This document shows positions 17,397 to 25,845 of a stretch of DNA of 55,369 nt, piece after piece. Under the pieces are notes generated by a model. The model worked only from the letters and a program-made list of their open reading frames with translations. It was not told the origin of the DNA and did not search any database. Positions within the stretch are counted from its first letter, which is position 1. Each line of letters begins with the position of its first letter. A program made the position numbers and the translations under genes. Source of the stretch: CAYNRG01 sp047973125 (lineage in GTDB: Bacteria > Bacillota_I > Bacilli_A > Erysipelotrichales > Erysipelotrichaceae); NCBI GenBank assembly GCA_047973125.1, contig JBKEBK010000007.1, forward strand, positions 1-55,369, given 5' to 3'.

Positions 17397-18854
17397 ATGA
17401 AAGTCCTAGTAGCACACTTTAATGCTGAGAATAATCAGCATATTTCTCACACAGTTAAAATCGATGAATTTGATGTGAGATATGATCAAGATTGTATCGA
17501 TGCCATGTTTATTGGCGATATCTTTGAAAAAGCAAACATCGAAGTTATCCCATCTATTTATGCCACAATTAACCCTAATGGAATGGTTGAAAGATCAGCC
17601 TTTGATTTCATATGTAACAGAATGTTTTCTGATATTAGAAAACATAAAAATGAAATTGATGGAATCTATCTACATCTTCATGGAGCAAGTGGGATCTTAG
17701 ATTTAGATGAAGTTTCTGGTGAACACTTTATCATCAAGGAAATTAGAAAAATTGTTGGTAAATTTATGCCAATTGCATTATGTATGGATCCTCATGGAAA
17801 CCTTACTAATGAATTGGGAGAAGGTGTCAATATTGTTAGATGTTATCGAGAATCACCTCACAGTGATTTTAAGGAAACAAAACGAAAGGTTGCAGAGTTA
17901 CTTGTAGAATTATTAAATAATAAAAGATATATTAAACCAGTTATCTGTAAACTACCAATTATGGTAGGAGGAGAGCGTAGTGTTTCTGCAAAAGAGCCTA
18001 TTAAATCAATAAATCGCTTATTAGATGAGGCTGAAAAAGATCATCGAGTAATGTCTGCTTCATATCATGTCGGATACATAAGACATGATGATGATAAACT
18101 AGGAGCCTGTGTAACAATTGTCCCACAACAACAAATTTACTATGATTACTGCAAAGAAGTTGCTGATAAAATCAGTAATTATGCATGGGATCATCGTCAT
18201 GAATTCAAATTCAGTGGTAACTTTGAAGAATTAGATGAATCAGTAAAGCAGGCAATCGACTATAATGATAAAACTGTTGTTATTACTGATTCTGGTGATA
18301 ATTGTGGAGCAGGAGGAAGCGGACAAAACACTGAAGTACTAAGAGAATTTTTAAAGCATAAAACTGATAAAAAGATTTTGATTGCTGGAATAAATGATGC
18401 TTTTGCTCATAAAACGTTAATGAATCACAAGCTAAATGATCATGTTGAAATAAATATTGGTGTAGCAGAAAATGAGCTATCACAAAGTGTCAGTATTAAA
18501 GGAGAAATTATCGCTATCGGTCAACAACAACATGGAAAACGTGGAATTGACATTGGAGAAGCTTTTACAATTAGATTAGATAACACAAATATCGATGTAG
18601 TTGTTGTTAATCATAATGTACAATATGGTACAATGGAGCAGTTCCATGCCGCAAAATTAGAATTTCATGACTATGATATTGTTGTAGTAAAAATGGGTTA
18701 TCTTGATACCTATTTAATACCGGAAACTAAGTATCACATAATGGCATTAACAGATGGTGCAACAATTCAAAGATCTGAAAGAATAAAATTTAAAAAAATC
18801 TATCGACCTATGTGGCCAATCGATGAATTTGATGATTTAAAATATATTAAATAA
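17397..18854 (+). CDS. M81 family metallopeptidase (MlrC/microcystinase-C-like)
   Basis: The 485-residue protein matches the M81 layout: N-terminal domain with KVLVAHFNAENN, DGIYLHLHGASG (about 90-101) and CMDPHGNL carrying candidate zinc ligands, RCYRESPHSD, and the MlrC C-terminal domain with DSGDNCGAGGSG. Family members hydrolyse small peptides or amide-containing compounds; the real substrate is unknown. No signal peptide is visible, so it is cytosolic. It precedes a PRD regulator and PTS genes on the same strand, which hints that it acts on an imported sugar- or amino-conjugate (inference). Confidence 0.88.
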   Translation: MKVLVAHFNAENNQHISHTVKIDEFDVRYDQDCIDAMFIGDIFEKANIEVIPSIYATINPNGMVERSAFDFICNRMFSDIRKHKNEIDGIYLHLHGASGILDLDEVSGEHFIIKEIRKIVGKFMPIALCMDPHGNLTNELGEGVNIVRCYRESPHSDFKETKRKVAELLVELLNNKRYIKPVICKLPIMVGGERSVSAKEPIKSINRLLDEAEKDHRVMSASYHVGYIRHDDDKLGACVTIVPQQQIYYDYCKEVADKISNYAWDHRHEFKFSGNFEELDESVKQAIDYNDKTVVITDSGDNCGAGGSGQNTEVLREFLKHKTDKKILIAGINDAFAHKTLMNHKLNDHVEINIGVAENELSQSVSIKGEIIAIGQQQHGKRGIDIGEAFTIRLDNTNIDVVVVNHNVQYGTMEQFHAAKLEFHDYDIVVVKMGYLDTYLIPETKYHIMALTDGATIQRSERIKFKKIYRPMWPIDEFDDLKYIK

Positions 18855-18859
18855 TAAAT

Positions 18860-18887
18860 AATTTCCTAGGGTATTACCTAGGAAATT
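18860..18887 (+). repeat. Palindrome B (terminator-like) after the M81 gene
   Basis: AATTTCCTAGG pairs with CCTAGGAAATT around GTATTA, followed by TTAATTTT. It probably terminates the M81 transcript, but it shares the TTTCC/GGAAA arms of palindromes A, C and D. Confidence 0.65.
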
Positions 18888-18891
18888 TAAT

Positions 18892-18910
18892 TTTCCTAAT
18901 TATTAGGAAA
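18892..18910 (+). promoter_or_regulatory. Palindrome C, candidate operator of the PRD regulator
   Basis: TTTCCTAATTATTAGGAAA is a 19-bp perfect palindrome ending 4 bp upstream of the regulator gene's -35. This is the position expected for binding by a DNA-binding PRD activator. Recognition by the adjacent regulator is inference. Confidence 0.55.
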
Positions 18911-18914
18911 TTTA

Positions 18915-18942
18915 TTGATTACAAAAAGTAAAAGTGTATAAT
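18915..18942 (+). promoter_or_regulatory. Promoter of the PRD regulator gene
   Basis: TTGATT, a 16-bp spacer and TATAAT precede the ATG at 18973; GGAGG lies between. Confidence 0.65.
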
Positions 18943-18972
18943 AAAATTATCCTATGGAGGAACTATTAGCTT

Positions 18973-20874
18973 ATGCAAAAAAGACAAGAGAAAATAATAA
19001 GATTTTTAGAAGATAGTAAATCTTGGATGACAGGAAAAGAGTTATCTGCTCTATTAAATGTAACTGATCGAACAATAAGAGCCGATATTAACAGCATTAA
19101 TAGCGAGTTCCCAGACTTAGTAAAATCAAATGTTAGACATGGCTATCGCATAAATGCTAAATCATTTGTTGAAAATAATATCAGCATTGATCGCATGATT
19201 CCACAAACTCCACAAGAAAGATGTATTTATATCCTACATGAATTATTGTTTAATCGTAATGAAATTAACCTCACTTTCTTACAAGAGGAAGTTTATGTTA
19301 GCGGATATTCTATTGATAATGATATCAAAAAAATTAAAAAAATATTAAAGCCTTATGCAAGCTTAAAAATCGAGAGAAAGAAAAATTATATTTCTTTAAT
19401 AGGAACTGAAGAAGATAAAAGAAGTTTATATAAAAGTTTATTATCCAATGAAACTAAAGGTAATTTCATTAATTTAAACAATATCGCTCAACTTTATCAC
19501 AATATTGATTTACTTGAAATTAAAGATATCATTGAGGATATTTTATCGCAGTATGATTTTAAAATAAGAGAAGATGCCTTTCCAATGTTGATGATTCACA
19601 TTGGTGTAGCAATTGAAAGAATGAAGAGATCTCACTATATTTCAACAGATTATAAAACAGCTCAACTTCAAAATTCTAAGGAGTATTTGATAGCTAGTAA
19701 ATTTTTTGATGAGCTAGCAAGTAAGTATCAAATTTTAATAAATGAGGATGAGGTTGCTCTTATAGCCTTATTACTACTTGGAAAAAAGAGTGTTAATTAT
19801 ACCCAAGACATTATAAAAAATAATACCAATGTTGATATTGATGTCCTAATGAATAAGATATTTGATAATATCAAAGAAGATTTCGATATTAATTTTTCTA
19901 AAGATAAAACATTTAAGTTGGGTCTACAAATTCATTTACAAAATTTACTAGAAAGAATCAAGAAAAATATTCCCTTAACCAACATTTACTTAACAGAGAT
20001 CAAAAGAAAATATCCATTAGTATTTGAGATGGCAGTTTATGTAGGGCATACTATCGAAAAAGAAAGCAAACTTAAAATAAATGAGGATGAAATTGGATAT
20101 TTAGCCCTGCACTTAGGAGCTGCTTATGATCGTTTAAATTTATCTAACAAACATGAGGTCCTTTTAATTCAACCTAATAATCAAGTTTTAGGTTCTATGC
20201 TACTTAAAAAAATTGAAGATCGCTTTAAAGAATATATGGAAGTTGTTGATGTAATGAATTACTTTGAAGCTTCGGCTGTTGAAGAGTATAACCCTGATCT
20301 AATTATTAGTACTGTTCAAATAAAACATCAATTAAACATACCAACAATTACCATTAGCTTATTTATGAATTCTGAAGATGAATTTAATATATTTAAAGCA
20401 TTGCATGAGTTAGACATTAAAAGATCAAAAAAATACTTCACTCAAAATATTCAAGAGTTAATTTCAGAAGACTTTTTCTTTCTAAATTTAGACTTAAAAA
20501 CTCCAACAGAAGTAATTGAGTATATGTGCGATAAAATGAGGGAAAAAGGAGTAGTTGATAGTAAATTTAAAGAATCAGTTATTGAAAGAGAAAAGATTGC
20601 TGCAACTTCATTTAATCATGGGTTTGCCTGTCCTCATCCCCTTCTTGCATCAGCAAACAAAACAACCATTGCAATTGCAACCCTTAAAAATGAAATAAGT
20701 TGGGGAGAATATGAGGTAAGATTAATAATTCTTTTAGCAATCAATGACGATAGCAGAAAACTATTAGGAGTTATCTTTGATTGGTTAAGTAACTTAACAA
20801 AGAATTCTAGTACCCTTATAAATTTATTAGATACCAAAAATATTGAAGAGTTCACCAAGAGCATTTTAGAATAG
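18973..20874 (+). CDS. PRD-domain transcriptional regulator with EIIB- and EIIA-like domains (LicR/ManR/MtlR type)
   Basis: The 633-residue regulator reads in order: N-terminal winged HTH (about 1-60, LSALLNVTDRTIRADI), a second HTH-like region, two PRDs (about 170-400; MAVYVGHTIEKES and LHLGAAYDRL are PRD2 hallmarks), an EIIB-like segment (about 400-490) and a Fru-type EIIA (about 490-633) with phosphorylatable His555 in FACPHP. Such proteins activate PTS operons and are tuned by PTS phosphorylation. The EIIB-like segment has no clear phosphorylatable Cys (VLLIQPNNQ replaces the usual C-x5 loop). It is the probable regulator of the locus 17,397-24,565. Confidence 0.92.
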   Translation: MQKRQEKIIRFLEDSKSWMTGKELSALLNVTDRTIRADINSINSEFPDLVKSNVRHGYRINAKSFVENNISIDRMIPQTPQERCIYILHELLFNRNEINLTFLQEEVYVSGYSIDNDIKKIKKILKPYASLKIERKKNYISLIGTEEDKRSLYKSLLSNETKGNFINLNNIAQLYHNIDLLEIKDIIEDILSQYDFKIREDAFPMLMIHIGVAIERMKRSHYISTDYKTAQLQNSKEYLIASKFFDELASKYQILINEDEVALIALLLLGKKSVNYTQDIIKNNTNVDIDVLMNKIFDNIKEDFDINFSKDKTFKLGLQIHLQNLLERIKKNIPLTNIYLTEIKRKYPLVFEMAVYVGHTIEKESKLKINEDEIGYLALHLGAAYDRLNLSNKHEVLLIQPNNQVLGSMLLKKIEDRFKEYMEVVDVMNYFEASAVEEYNPDLIISTVQIKHQLNIPTITISLFMNSEDEFNIFKALHELDIKRSKKYFTQNIQELISEDFFFLNLDLKTPTEVIEYMCDKMREKGVVDSKFKESVIEREKIAATSFNHGFACPHPLLASANKTTIAIATLKNEISWGEYEVRLIILLAINDDSRKLLGVIFDWLSNLTKNSSTLINLLDTKNIEEFTKSILE

Positions 20875-20887
20875 AAAGGAAGTATAT

Positions 20888-21430
20888 ATGATTAAAGTTA
20901 GATATTTTAAAAGAGGAGTTTCATGGTTTTTAGACTATTTTATTTGCCAGGTTGTTATTTACGCAGTTATTGGTTTATTATGGATGAAGATGAGTAATGA
21001 GGAAAGTATTGAGACTTCATTGTTACAAATGCCAAAAGATAGTGCCTTAATCCTTGGCTTTATTGCAATAATAATTACAGTATTTTACTACTTTATTATT
21101 CCTGCATTTTTTATGAAAAATCAAACAATCGCTAAAAGAATTTTTAATATAAAAATTATTAGTAATACCAAAAACAAATTAAGTATTAAACAATTATTTT
21201 TAAGACAAGTTATCGGATTATTATTTATTGATGCCTATCTATCAGCTAGTACAATTTTTATAATTCAACTCTTAGAAATTAATTTAAACGCAGATATTGC
21301 TATGTATTTTGAGATATACTTTATGCTAATGACAATTATCTCAGTAGCATTAACTATCTTTTCAGCAAAACATTTAGCTATTCATGATTGGCTTGCCAAG
21401 ACCGATATTATAGAAGAAGGAGAAAAATAA
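20888..21430 (+). CDS. RDD family membrane protein (copy 1)
   Basis: The 180-residue protein has an Arg in the first helix (YFKRGVSWFLDYF, with LDYF resembling the RDD signature), hydrophobic helices near 15-35, 55-75, 100-130 and 135-160, and a conserved central NQTIAKRIFNIKII segment. RDD proteins are poorly understood; some are Na+/H+ antiport-like or transporter accessory proteins. It starts 13 bp after the regulator gene and ends 1 bp before the EIIA start, so it belongs to the PTS operon. Copy 2 lies on the other side of EIIA. Confidence 0.82.
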   Translation: MIKVRYFKRGVSWFLDYFICQVVIYAVIGLLWMKMSNEESIETSLLQMPKDSALILGFIAIIITVFYYFIIPAFFMKNQTIAKRIFNIKIISNTKNKLSIKQLFLRQVIGLLFIDAYLSASTIFIIQLLEINLNADIAMYFEIYFMLMTIISVALTIFSAKHLAIHDWLAKTDIIEEGEK

Positions 21431-21431
21431 A

Positions 21432-21743
21432 ATGGAAAAAATGGAACTAATTAGTTTTAAAATCATTTCTAATGTAGGAAGTGCAAAAAGTTGTTATATT
21501 GAGGCTATGCAACTAGCCAAGAAGGGACTATTTCAAGAAGCTCAAGCAAAGATAACTGAAGGAGAAGAAATTTTTGTAAAGGGACACTTAGCTCACGCAG
21601 AACTTATTCAAAGTGAGGCAAGTGGCGAAAAGGTTGAAATTGGTCTTTTATTAATGCATGCTGAAGATCAATTAATGTCAGCTGAAACCATTAAATTAAT
21701 GGCAGAAGAAATGATTGATCTTTACAAGCTGGTAAAAAAATAA
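21432..21743 (+). CDS. PTS system lactose/cellobiose-type EIIA component
   Basis: The 103-residue three-helix protein relays phosphate from HPr to EIIB. The active-site segment LLLMHAEDQLMSAET carries the phosphorylatable His76 and the metal-binding Asp79 of the LacF/CelC family, and HLAHAELIQSEASG is also typical. It lies between two RDD genes and overlaps the second by one base (TAATG). It serves the EIIB/EIIC encoded at 22367-24043. Confidence 0.93.
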   Translation: MEKMELISFKIISNVGSAKSCYIEAMQLAKKGLFQEAQAKITEGEEIFVKGHLAHAELIQSEASGEKVEIGLLLMHAEDQLMSAETIKLMAEEMIDLYKLVKK

Positions 21744-22285
21744 TGTTTAAAGAATTCAAAAAATTAAATGAAAATAAAAGATTCTCTTATCTTGCAAGAA
21801 GATGCTTTGCCTTTATGCTTGATTGGTATTTATCAGCAGTTTTCGCTAACATTATTTCAATGATTTTTTACAGTATTTTAAAGTTAGATAATCAGAACAT
21901 TATTATATTAATAAGTATGATAATATCATCAATTATTTACTTTATCATTATCCCCTCATATCTGTGGTCAGGACAGACCCCTATGCAAAGAGCCATGCAG
22001 ATAAAGGTTGTAGATAATAATTTAAATGATGTATCTTTAAAAACTTTTTTCATAAGATATTTGTACTGTCTAATTTTTGAAGGCACTCTATATCTTATGA
22101 CATCAACACTTGTATTCACTATTTTATCAACATTTAATACTAATACTAAGATGATTGATAATGTTATAGGTACATTCTTATTTATCTCAACAATCCTCTC
22201 ACTTATGTATGCTTTTAAAGATAAAAAAAATACACAATGTTTTCACGATATTTTAACTAAAACAAAAGTAATCGATATTAAATAA
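21743..22285 (+). CDS. RDD family membrane protein (copy 2)
   Basis: This 180-residue protein has the same length and layout as the RDD protein at 20888-21430: ARRCFAFMLDWYLS at the start, hydrophobic helices, and WSGQTPMQRAMQIKVVDN in the centre where copy 1 has MKNQTIAKRIFNIKII. It ends ...FHDILTKTKVI, parallel to the IHDWLAKTDII ending of copy 1. Sequence divergence is high, so the duplication is old. Its role in a PTS operon is unknown. Confidence 0.82.
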   Translation: MFKEFKKLNENKRFSYLARRCFAFMLDWYLSAVFANIISMIFYSILKLDNQNIIILISMIISSIIYFIIIPSYLWSGQTPMQRAMQIKVVDNNLNDVSLKTFFIRYLYCLIFEGTLYLMTSTLVFTILSTFNTNTKMIDNVIGTFLFISTILSLMYAFKDKKNTQCFHDILTKTKVIDIK

Positions 22286-22309
22286 AATTTCCTTGAACTA
22301 GGAAATTTT
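22284..22309 (+). repeat. Palindrome D upstream of the EIIB gene
   Basis: AAAATTTCCT pairs with AGGAAATTTT around TGAACT and overlaps the stop of the upstream gene. It may be a terminator (TTATATTT follows) or an operator for the EIIB-EIIC-GrdB-like unit; it shares TTTCC/GGAAA arms with palindromes A-C. A further half site, TTTCCTAAAG, follows at 22316. Confidence 0.6.
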
Positions 22310-22366
22310 ATTATATTTCCTAAAGTTATTATTTTAGTAAGATATTATTAAGAAAGGTGGATAAAT

Positions 22367-22693
22367 ATGAAAAGATTTTATTTATTTTGTAATGCAGGAA
22401 TGTCTACTAGTCTGCTTGCTAGTAAAATGCAAGAGGTAGCAGTTAATAATAACCTGCCAATTGAAGTAAAAGCATTTTCAGACTCACAGATGGCTAATGT
22501 CATGGCTGAATTTGATCCAGATGTAATACTTTTGGGTCCGCAAGTAAAATACCTTTACGATAAGGTAGTTGCAAAATATGGTCATACCAATAAACCAATT
22601 ATGGTTATTGATAGCGTTGACTATGGAAATGTCGATGGGGAAAGAGTTTTAAAAATAGCTATGAAAGCTTATAAGGAAAGAAAGGGGAATTAA
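22367..22693 (+). CDS. PTS system lactose/cellobiose-type EIIB component
   Basis: The 108-residue cytosolic phospho-carrier has its active Cys8 in the P-loop-like FCNAGMSTSLLASKM. The rest (DVILLGPQVKYLYDKV) follows the CelA/LicB pattern. AGAAAGGTGG precedes the ATG, and the gene is followed after 3 bp by EIIC. Confidence 0.94.
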   Translation: MKRFYLFCNAGMSTSLLASKMQEVAVNNNLPIEVKAFSDSQMANVMAEFDPDVILLGPQVKYLYDKVVAKYGHTNKPIMVIDSVDYGNVDGERVLKIAMKAYKERKGN

Positions 22694-22696
22694 TTT

Positions 22697-24043
22697 ATGT
22701 TTAATAAATTAGAAAAAGCATTAACTCCCGTTGCTGATGCTCTTACAAGAAATAAAGTATTAACAGCAATTCGTGATGGGTTTTTAGTTACAGTTCCAGT
22801 TGTAATTGTAGGTTCGATATTCTTACTAATATCAAACTTCCCAATTAATGGTTGGAGTGAAATGATTGGTAGTATATTTGGTGAAGGATGGGAGGCGTAC
22901 TTTAGTAGGGTTACATCAGTAACTTTCAATACAGTTGGACTTCTTGGGGCATTCTCTATTGGATATTGTTATTCAAGAGAAAAAGGAATTCATAATAAGA
23001 TTGCCGGAGCAGCAGTATCTCTTGTATCATTTCTAATTATCTCACCTCAAAAGCATTTAGAATTTGTAAATGAGGCAGGTAAAACATTTAGTGGTTTCTC
23101 TTTTGGAAATCTTGGAACATCAGGAATGTTCTTAGCAATGTTAACCGCAATAGTTTCTGTATCAATCTTTAGCTGGGCATTTAAGCGTAAGTTAGTAATT
23201 AAACTTCCAGATGGTGTACCACCTGCTGTAATGGATTCATTTGCAGCTTTAATTCCAGCGGCAATTGTAATTATATTCTTCTTTGTATTAAATATTATCT
23301 TTGCACAAACATCTTATGGTTTTGCACATAACTTTATATATGAAATCCTTCAAGCACCACTTGTAGGACTTGGAAGATTAAGTGGATTTGAAGTTATCTA
23401 TCAGTTCTTATCTACCCTATTCTGGTTCTTTGGAATTAATGGACCAGCAGTTACTAATACTATCTTCTCTCCAATTCATAAAGCTCTTACATTAGAAAAC
23501 TTTGAAGCAGCTCAAGCAGGTCTTGAGATGACAAATATCTTTACTTCAGGATTCTCTGATTTCTTCTGTAACTTTGGTGGAGGAGGATCTACTTTAGGAC
23601 TTGTAATCCTAATGGCATTCTTAGGAAAATCTGCAAGAATGAAAACTCTTGGTAAACTTTCTCTGCCTGCTGGTATCTTTGGAATCAATGAGCCAATCAT
23701 CTTTGGTTTACCTATTGTATTAAATCCAATTATGGTAATTCCATTTATTTTAGCACCAGTTGCAAATACAATTATCGCAACAATTGCAACAATGATTGGA
23801 TTTATCCCTGTCACATCAGGTGTTCAACTTCCATGGACTACTCCAATTGGATTCTCAGGATTCTTAGTTACAGGAAGTTTCATGGCAAGTTTACTTCAAT
23901 TTGCACTATTAGCATTAAACATGTTAATATACTTCCCATTCTTTAAAATAATGGATAATAAGTATGCAGAAGAAGAACATTTAAATGCTGGTAAACAAGA
24001 TGAAATTGATGATCTTTCATTTGATGATTTAACACTTGATTAA
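22697..24043 (+). CDS. PTS system lactose/cellobiose-type EIIC permease
   Basis: The 448-residue membrane transporter of the CelB/LicC family has about ten hydrophobic segments, an N-terminal amphipathic start (KALTPVADALTRNKVLTAIRDGF) and the hallmark region FGINEPIIFGLPIVLNP that holds the substrate-binding Glu. The family carries beta-glucosides, chitobiose, lichenan oligomers or related sugars; specificity is not readable. No phospho-glycosidase gene is in this cluster, which is unusual for this PTS class. Confidence 0.95.
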   Translation: MFNKLEKALTPVADALTRNKVLTAIRDGFLVTVPVVIVGSIFLLISNFPINGWSEMIGSIFGEGWEAYFSRVTSVTFNTVGLLGAFSIGYCYSREKGIHNKIAGAAVSLVSFLIISPQKHLEFVNEAGKTFSGFSFGNLGTSGMFLAMLTAIVSVSIFSWAFKRKLVIKLPDGVPPAVMDSFAALIPAAIVIIFFFVLNIIFAQTSYGFAHNFIYEILQAPLVGLGRLSGFEVIYQFLSTLFWFFGINGPAVTNTIFSPIHKALTLENFEAAQAGLEMTNIFTSGFSDFFCNFGGGGSTLGLVILMAFLGKSARMKTLGKLSLPAGIFGINEPIIFGLPIVLNPIMVIPFILAPVANTIIATIATMIGFIPVTSGVQLPWTTPIGFSGFLVTGSFMASLLQFALLALNMLIYFPFFKIMDNKYAEEEHLNAGKQDEIDDLSFDDLTLD

Positions 24044-24565
24044 ATGAAAATTGTACTCATATTCGACCAAGGATTAGCCGGTGCTGGAGGCAAAGGAAAT
24101 CCCAATGTTGAATTAACAGCGGTAAAAGGAGGTGTAGGCTCTTCACTAATGTTAGAGCCTCACTTTAATAAAATAAATGCCGATGTAGTAGCAACCCTGT
24201 ATTGTGGCAATCAATTCTTTCTAGATCATCAAGATGAAGTTGTAACAAAGATGAGTGCCATGGTCAAAAAAATTAATCCAGACTTTGTAGTCTGTGGTCC
24301 ATGTTTTAACTTTAATGATTATGCTCTAATGAGCTCAATGATCACTAAGTCAATCTTAGAAAAAACTAGTGTTAAGTGTTGTGCAATGATGTCTAAGGAA
24401 AATGATGAAATTATTCAAAATTATAAAGATATTATTCCAATAGTTAAAATGCCTAAAAAAGGTGGCACTGGATTAAATGAGAGCATTACAAACTTATGTG
24501 ATTTAATAGATGCAACATTAAAGAATGAAAATTTAGATGAAGTAAGAAGTAAAGTGTGTTATTAA
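24044..24565 (+). CDS. GrdB-like protein (glycine/betaine reductase B-related), shortened
   Basis: The 173-residue protein shares the C-terminal GrdB pattern: ADVVATLYCGNQFF, KKINPDFVVCGPCFNFNDYA and AMMSKEND, against ATxxCGDNYF, PD..AGPAFNAGRYG and MYxENP in reductase component B. Only that domain is present and no selenocysteine-type UxxCxxC region exists. The gene starts directly after the EIIC stop, so it is the last gene of the PTS operon. Function is unknown; it is probably not a true reductase subunit. Confidence 0.65.
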   Translation: MKIVLIFDQGLAGAGGKGNPNVELTAVKGGVGSSLMLEPHFNKINADVVATLYCGNQFFLDHQDEVVTKMSAMVKKINPDFVVCGPCFNFNDYALMSSMITKSILEKTSVKCCAMMSKENDEIIQNYKDIIPIVKMPKKGGTGLNESITNLCDLIDATLKNENLDEVRSKVCY

Positions 24566-24643
24566 CATACTTTTCTTTTATTTTGGTTAATTTGTTCGTA
24601 AAACATATTAAATATTGTTATAATAATATAAATGGAGGTAATT

Positions 24644-25822
24644 ATGGTCTTTGATAAATATAAGGTGAGATCGATGAATGAAAACTTGGTATTAAAAGAG
24701 TTAATAACATCCCAACCGGTCTCAAGAGCATTACTAGCTAAAAAAACAAATCTAAATAAAGCAACAATAACCGAGATCATAAGTACACTAATAGATAGAA
24801 AACTTGTAAATGAAATTGGACTTGGAAAATCCAAGGAAGCAGGTGGTAGAAAACCTATTCTTTTAGAACTTAACCGCAATGCTGGAATTGCTTTAGCCTT
24901 TGATCTTGGAAATAATTATCTTAATGCTATTGCCACTGATTTAAATGGTGAAGTAATTGAGAGCTTTAATCAAAAAAATCTTGTTGTCTCAAGTGAAAAT
25001 ATTGTTTCTTTAATTCAAAGTGGAGTAAATAAATTTAAGAAATTAGCAAAAAACAAAGTATATGGTATTGTTGGTTTAACTGCCGCTGTTCATGGGGTTG
25101 TATTTGAAAACCACGTAACCCTCTCACCAAACTATAATATGATGGGAGCCCATCTTTATGATAAACTTACTAACTTATTTGAATTTCCAATTTACATGGA
25201 AAACGAAGCTAATCTTGCAGCAATTGCTCACATTAGTTATGCAACACAATTAAACGATATTGCAGTACTAAGCATCCACACTGGTATTGGTGCTGGTATT
25301 ATTGTAAATCGTGAGCTTCATACTGGTACAAATGGCTCAGCTGGAGAACTTGGACATATGATTATTCAACCAAATGGCTTAGATTGTCGTTGTGGCAGAA
25401 AAGGATGTTTTGAGCAATACTGCTCTACTCAACACATTATTAATATGTATCAAAGTATCACAAATAAAAAATTTAAATCATTAATGGAAATTAAAGAATC
25501 CTATAACAACAATAAAGAGGTTGCTAAACTAATAGATGATACTTGCTTCTATTTAGCAATTGGTATTAATAATTTAATTTCTGCATATGATCCAGAAGTA
25601 GTCTTCATAATCAGTGAACTTGCGGTTATAATTCCTAATATGGTTTTAGAAACAAAAAAAATTCTAGAGAAAAATTTCAATAGAAAAATAAATATCTATA
25701 TATCACATCCTGAGTTTAATGCAACATTAAAAGGAGCAGCAATAACAGCTATAAATAATTTTTTCAGCGTTAATAATCTTAAGTTAAAAAGTGATAGTGT
25801 TAAACAATATCTTGAAATATAA
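24644..25822 (+). CDS. xylR: ROK family transcriptional repressor (XylR-like)
   Basis: The protein (392 residues from ATG 24644) has an N-terminal winged HTH (ALLAKKTNLNKATITEIIS) followed by a ROK domain with ALAFDLGNNYLNA, TGIGAGIIVN and the zinc motif CRCGRKGCFEQYC. I start it at 24644 because the upstream in-frame ATG is itself part of the GGAGG ribosome-binding site. It converges on the xylose operon, whose promoter carries a TTAGTT-N5-AACTAA site typical of XylR. Xylose responsiveness is inferred from context. Confidence 0.85.
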   Translation: MVFDKYKVRSMNENLVLKELITSQPVSRALLAKKTNLNKATITEIISTLIDRKLVNEIGLGKSKEAGGRKPILLELNRNAGIALAFDLGNNYLNAIATDLNGEVIESFNQKNLVVSSENIVSLIQSGVNKFKKLAKNKVYGIVGLTAAVHGVVFENHVTLSPNYNMMGAHLYDKLTNLFEFPIYMENEANLAAIAHISYATQLNDIAVLSIHTGIGAGIIVNRELHTGTNGSAGELGHMIIQPNGLDCRCGRKGCFEQYCSTQHIINMYQSITNKKFKSLMEIKESYNNNKEVAKLIDDTCFYLAIGINNLISAYDPEVVFIISELAVIIPNMVLETKKILEKNFNRKINIYISHPEFNATLKGAAITAINNFFSVNNLKLKSDSVKQYLEI

Positions 25823-25824
25823 TA

Positions 25825-25845
25825 AAAACCCATTTAATGGGTTTT
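25825..25845 (+). terminator. Bidirectional terminator between xylR and xylB
   Basis: AAAACCCATT pairs with AATGGGTTTT with a 1-nt spacer and T-rich flanks on both strands; it overlaps the xylB stop codon. Confidence 0.8.

Noticed and set aside
17482..17907. Two plus-strand frames inside the M81 gene suggesting a frameshift
   Set aside because: The M81 frame is uninterrupted for 485 codons with all family motifs; the others are out-of-frame shadows.
24044..24565. Selenoprotein (GrdB) with in-frame TGA
   Set aside because: The frame stops at TAA, contains no internal TGA, lacks the UxxCxxC region, and no other glycine-reductase genes are nearby.
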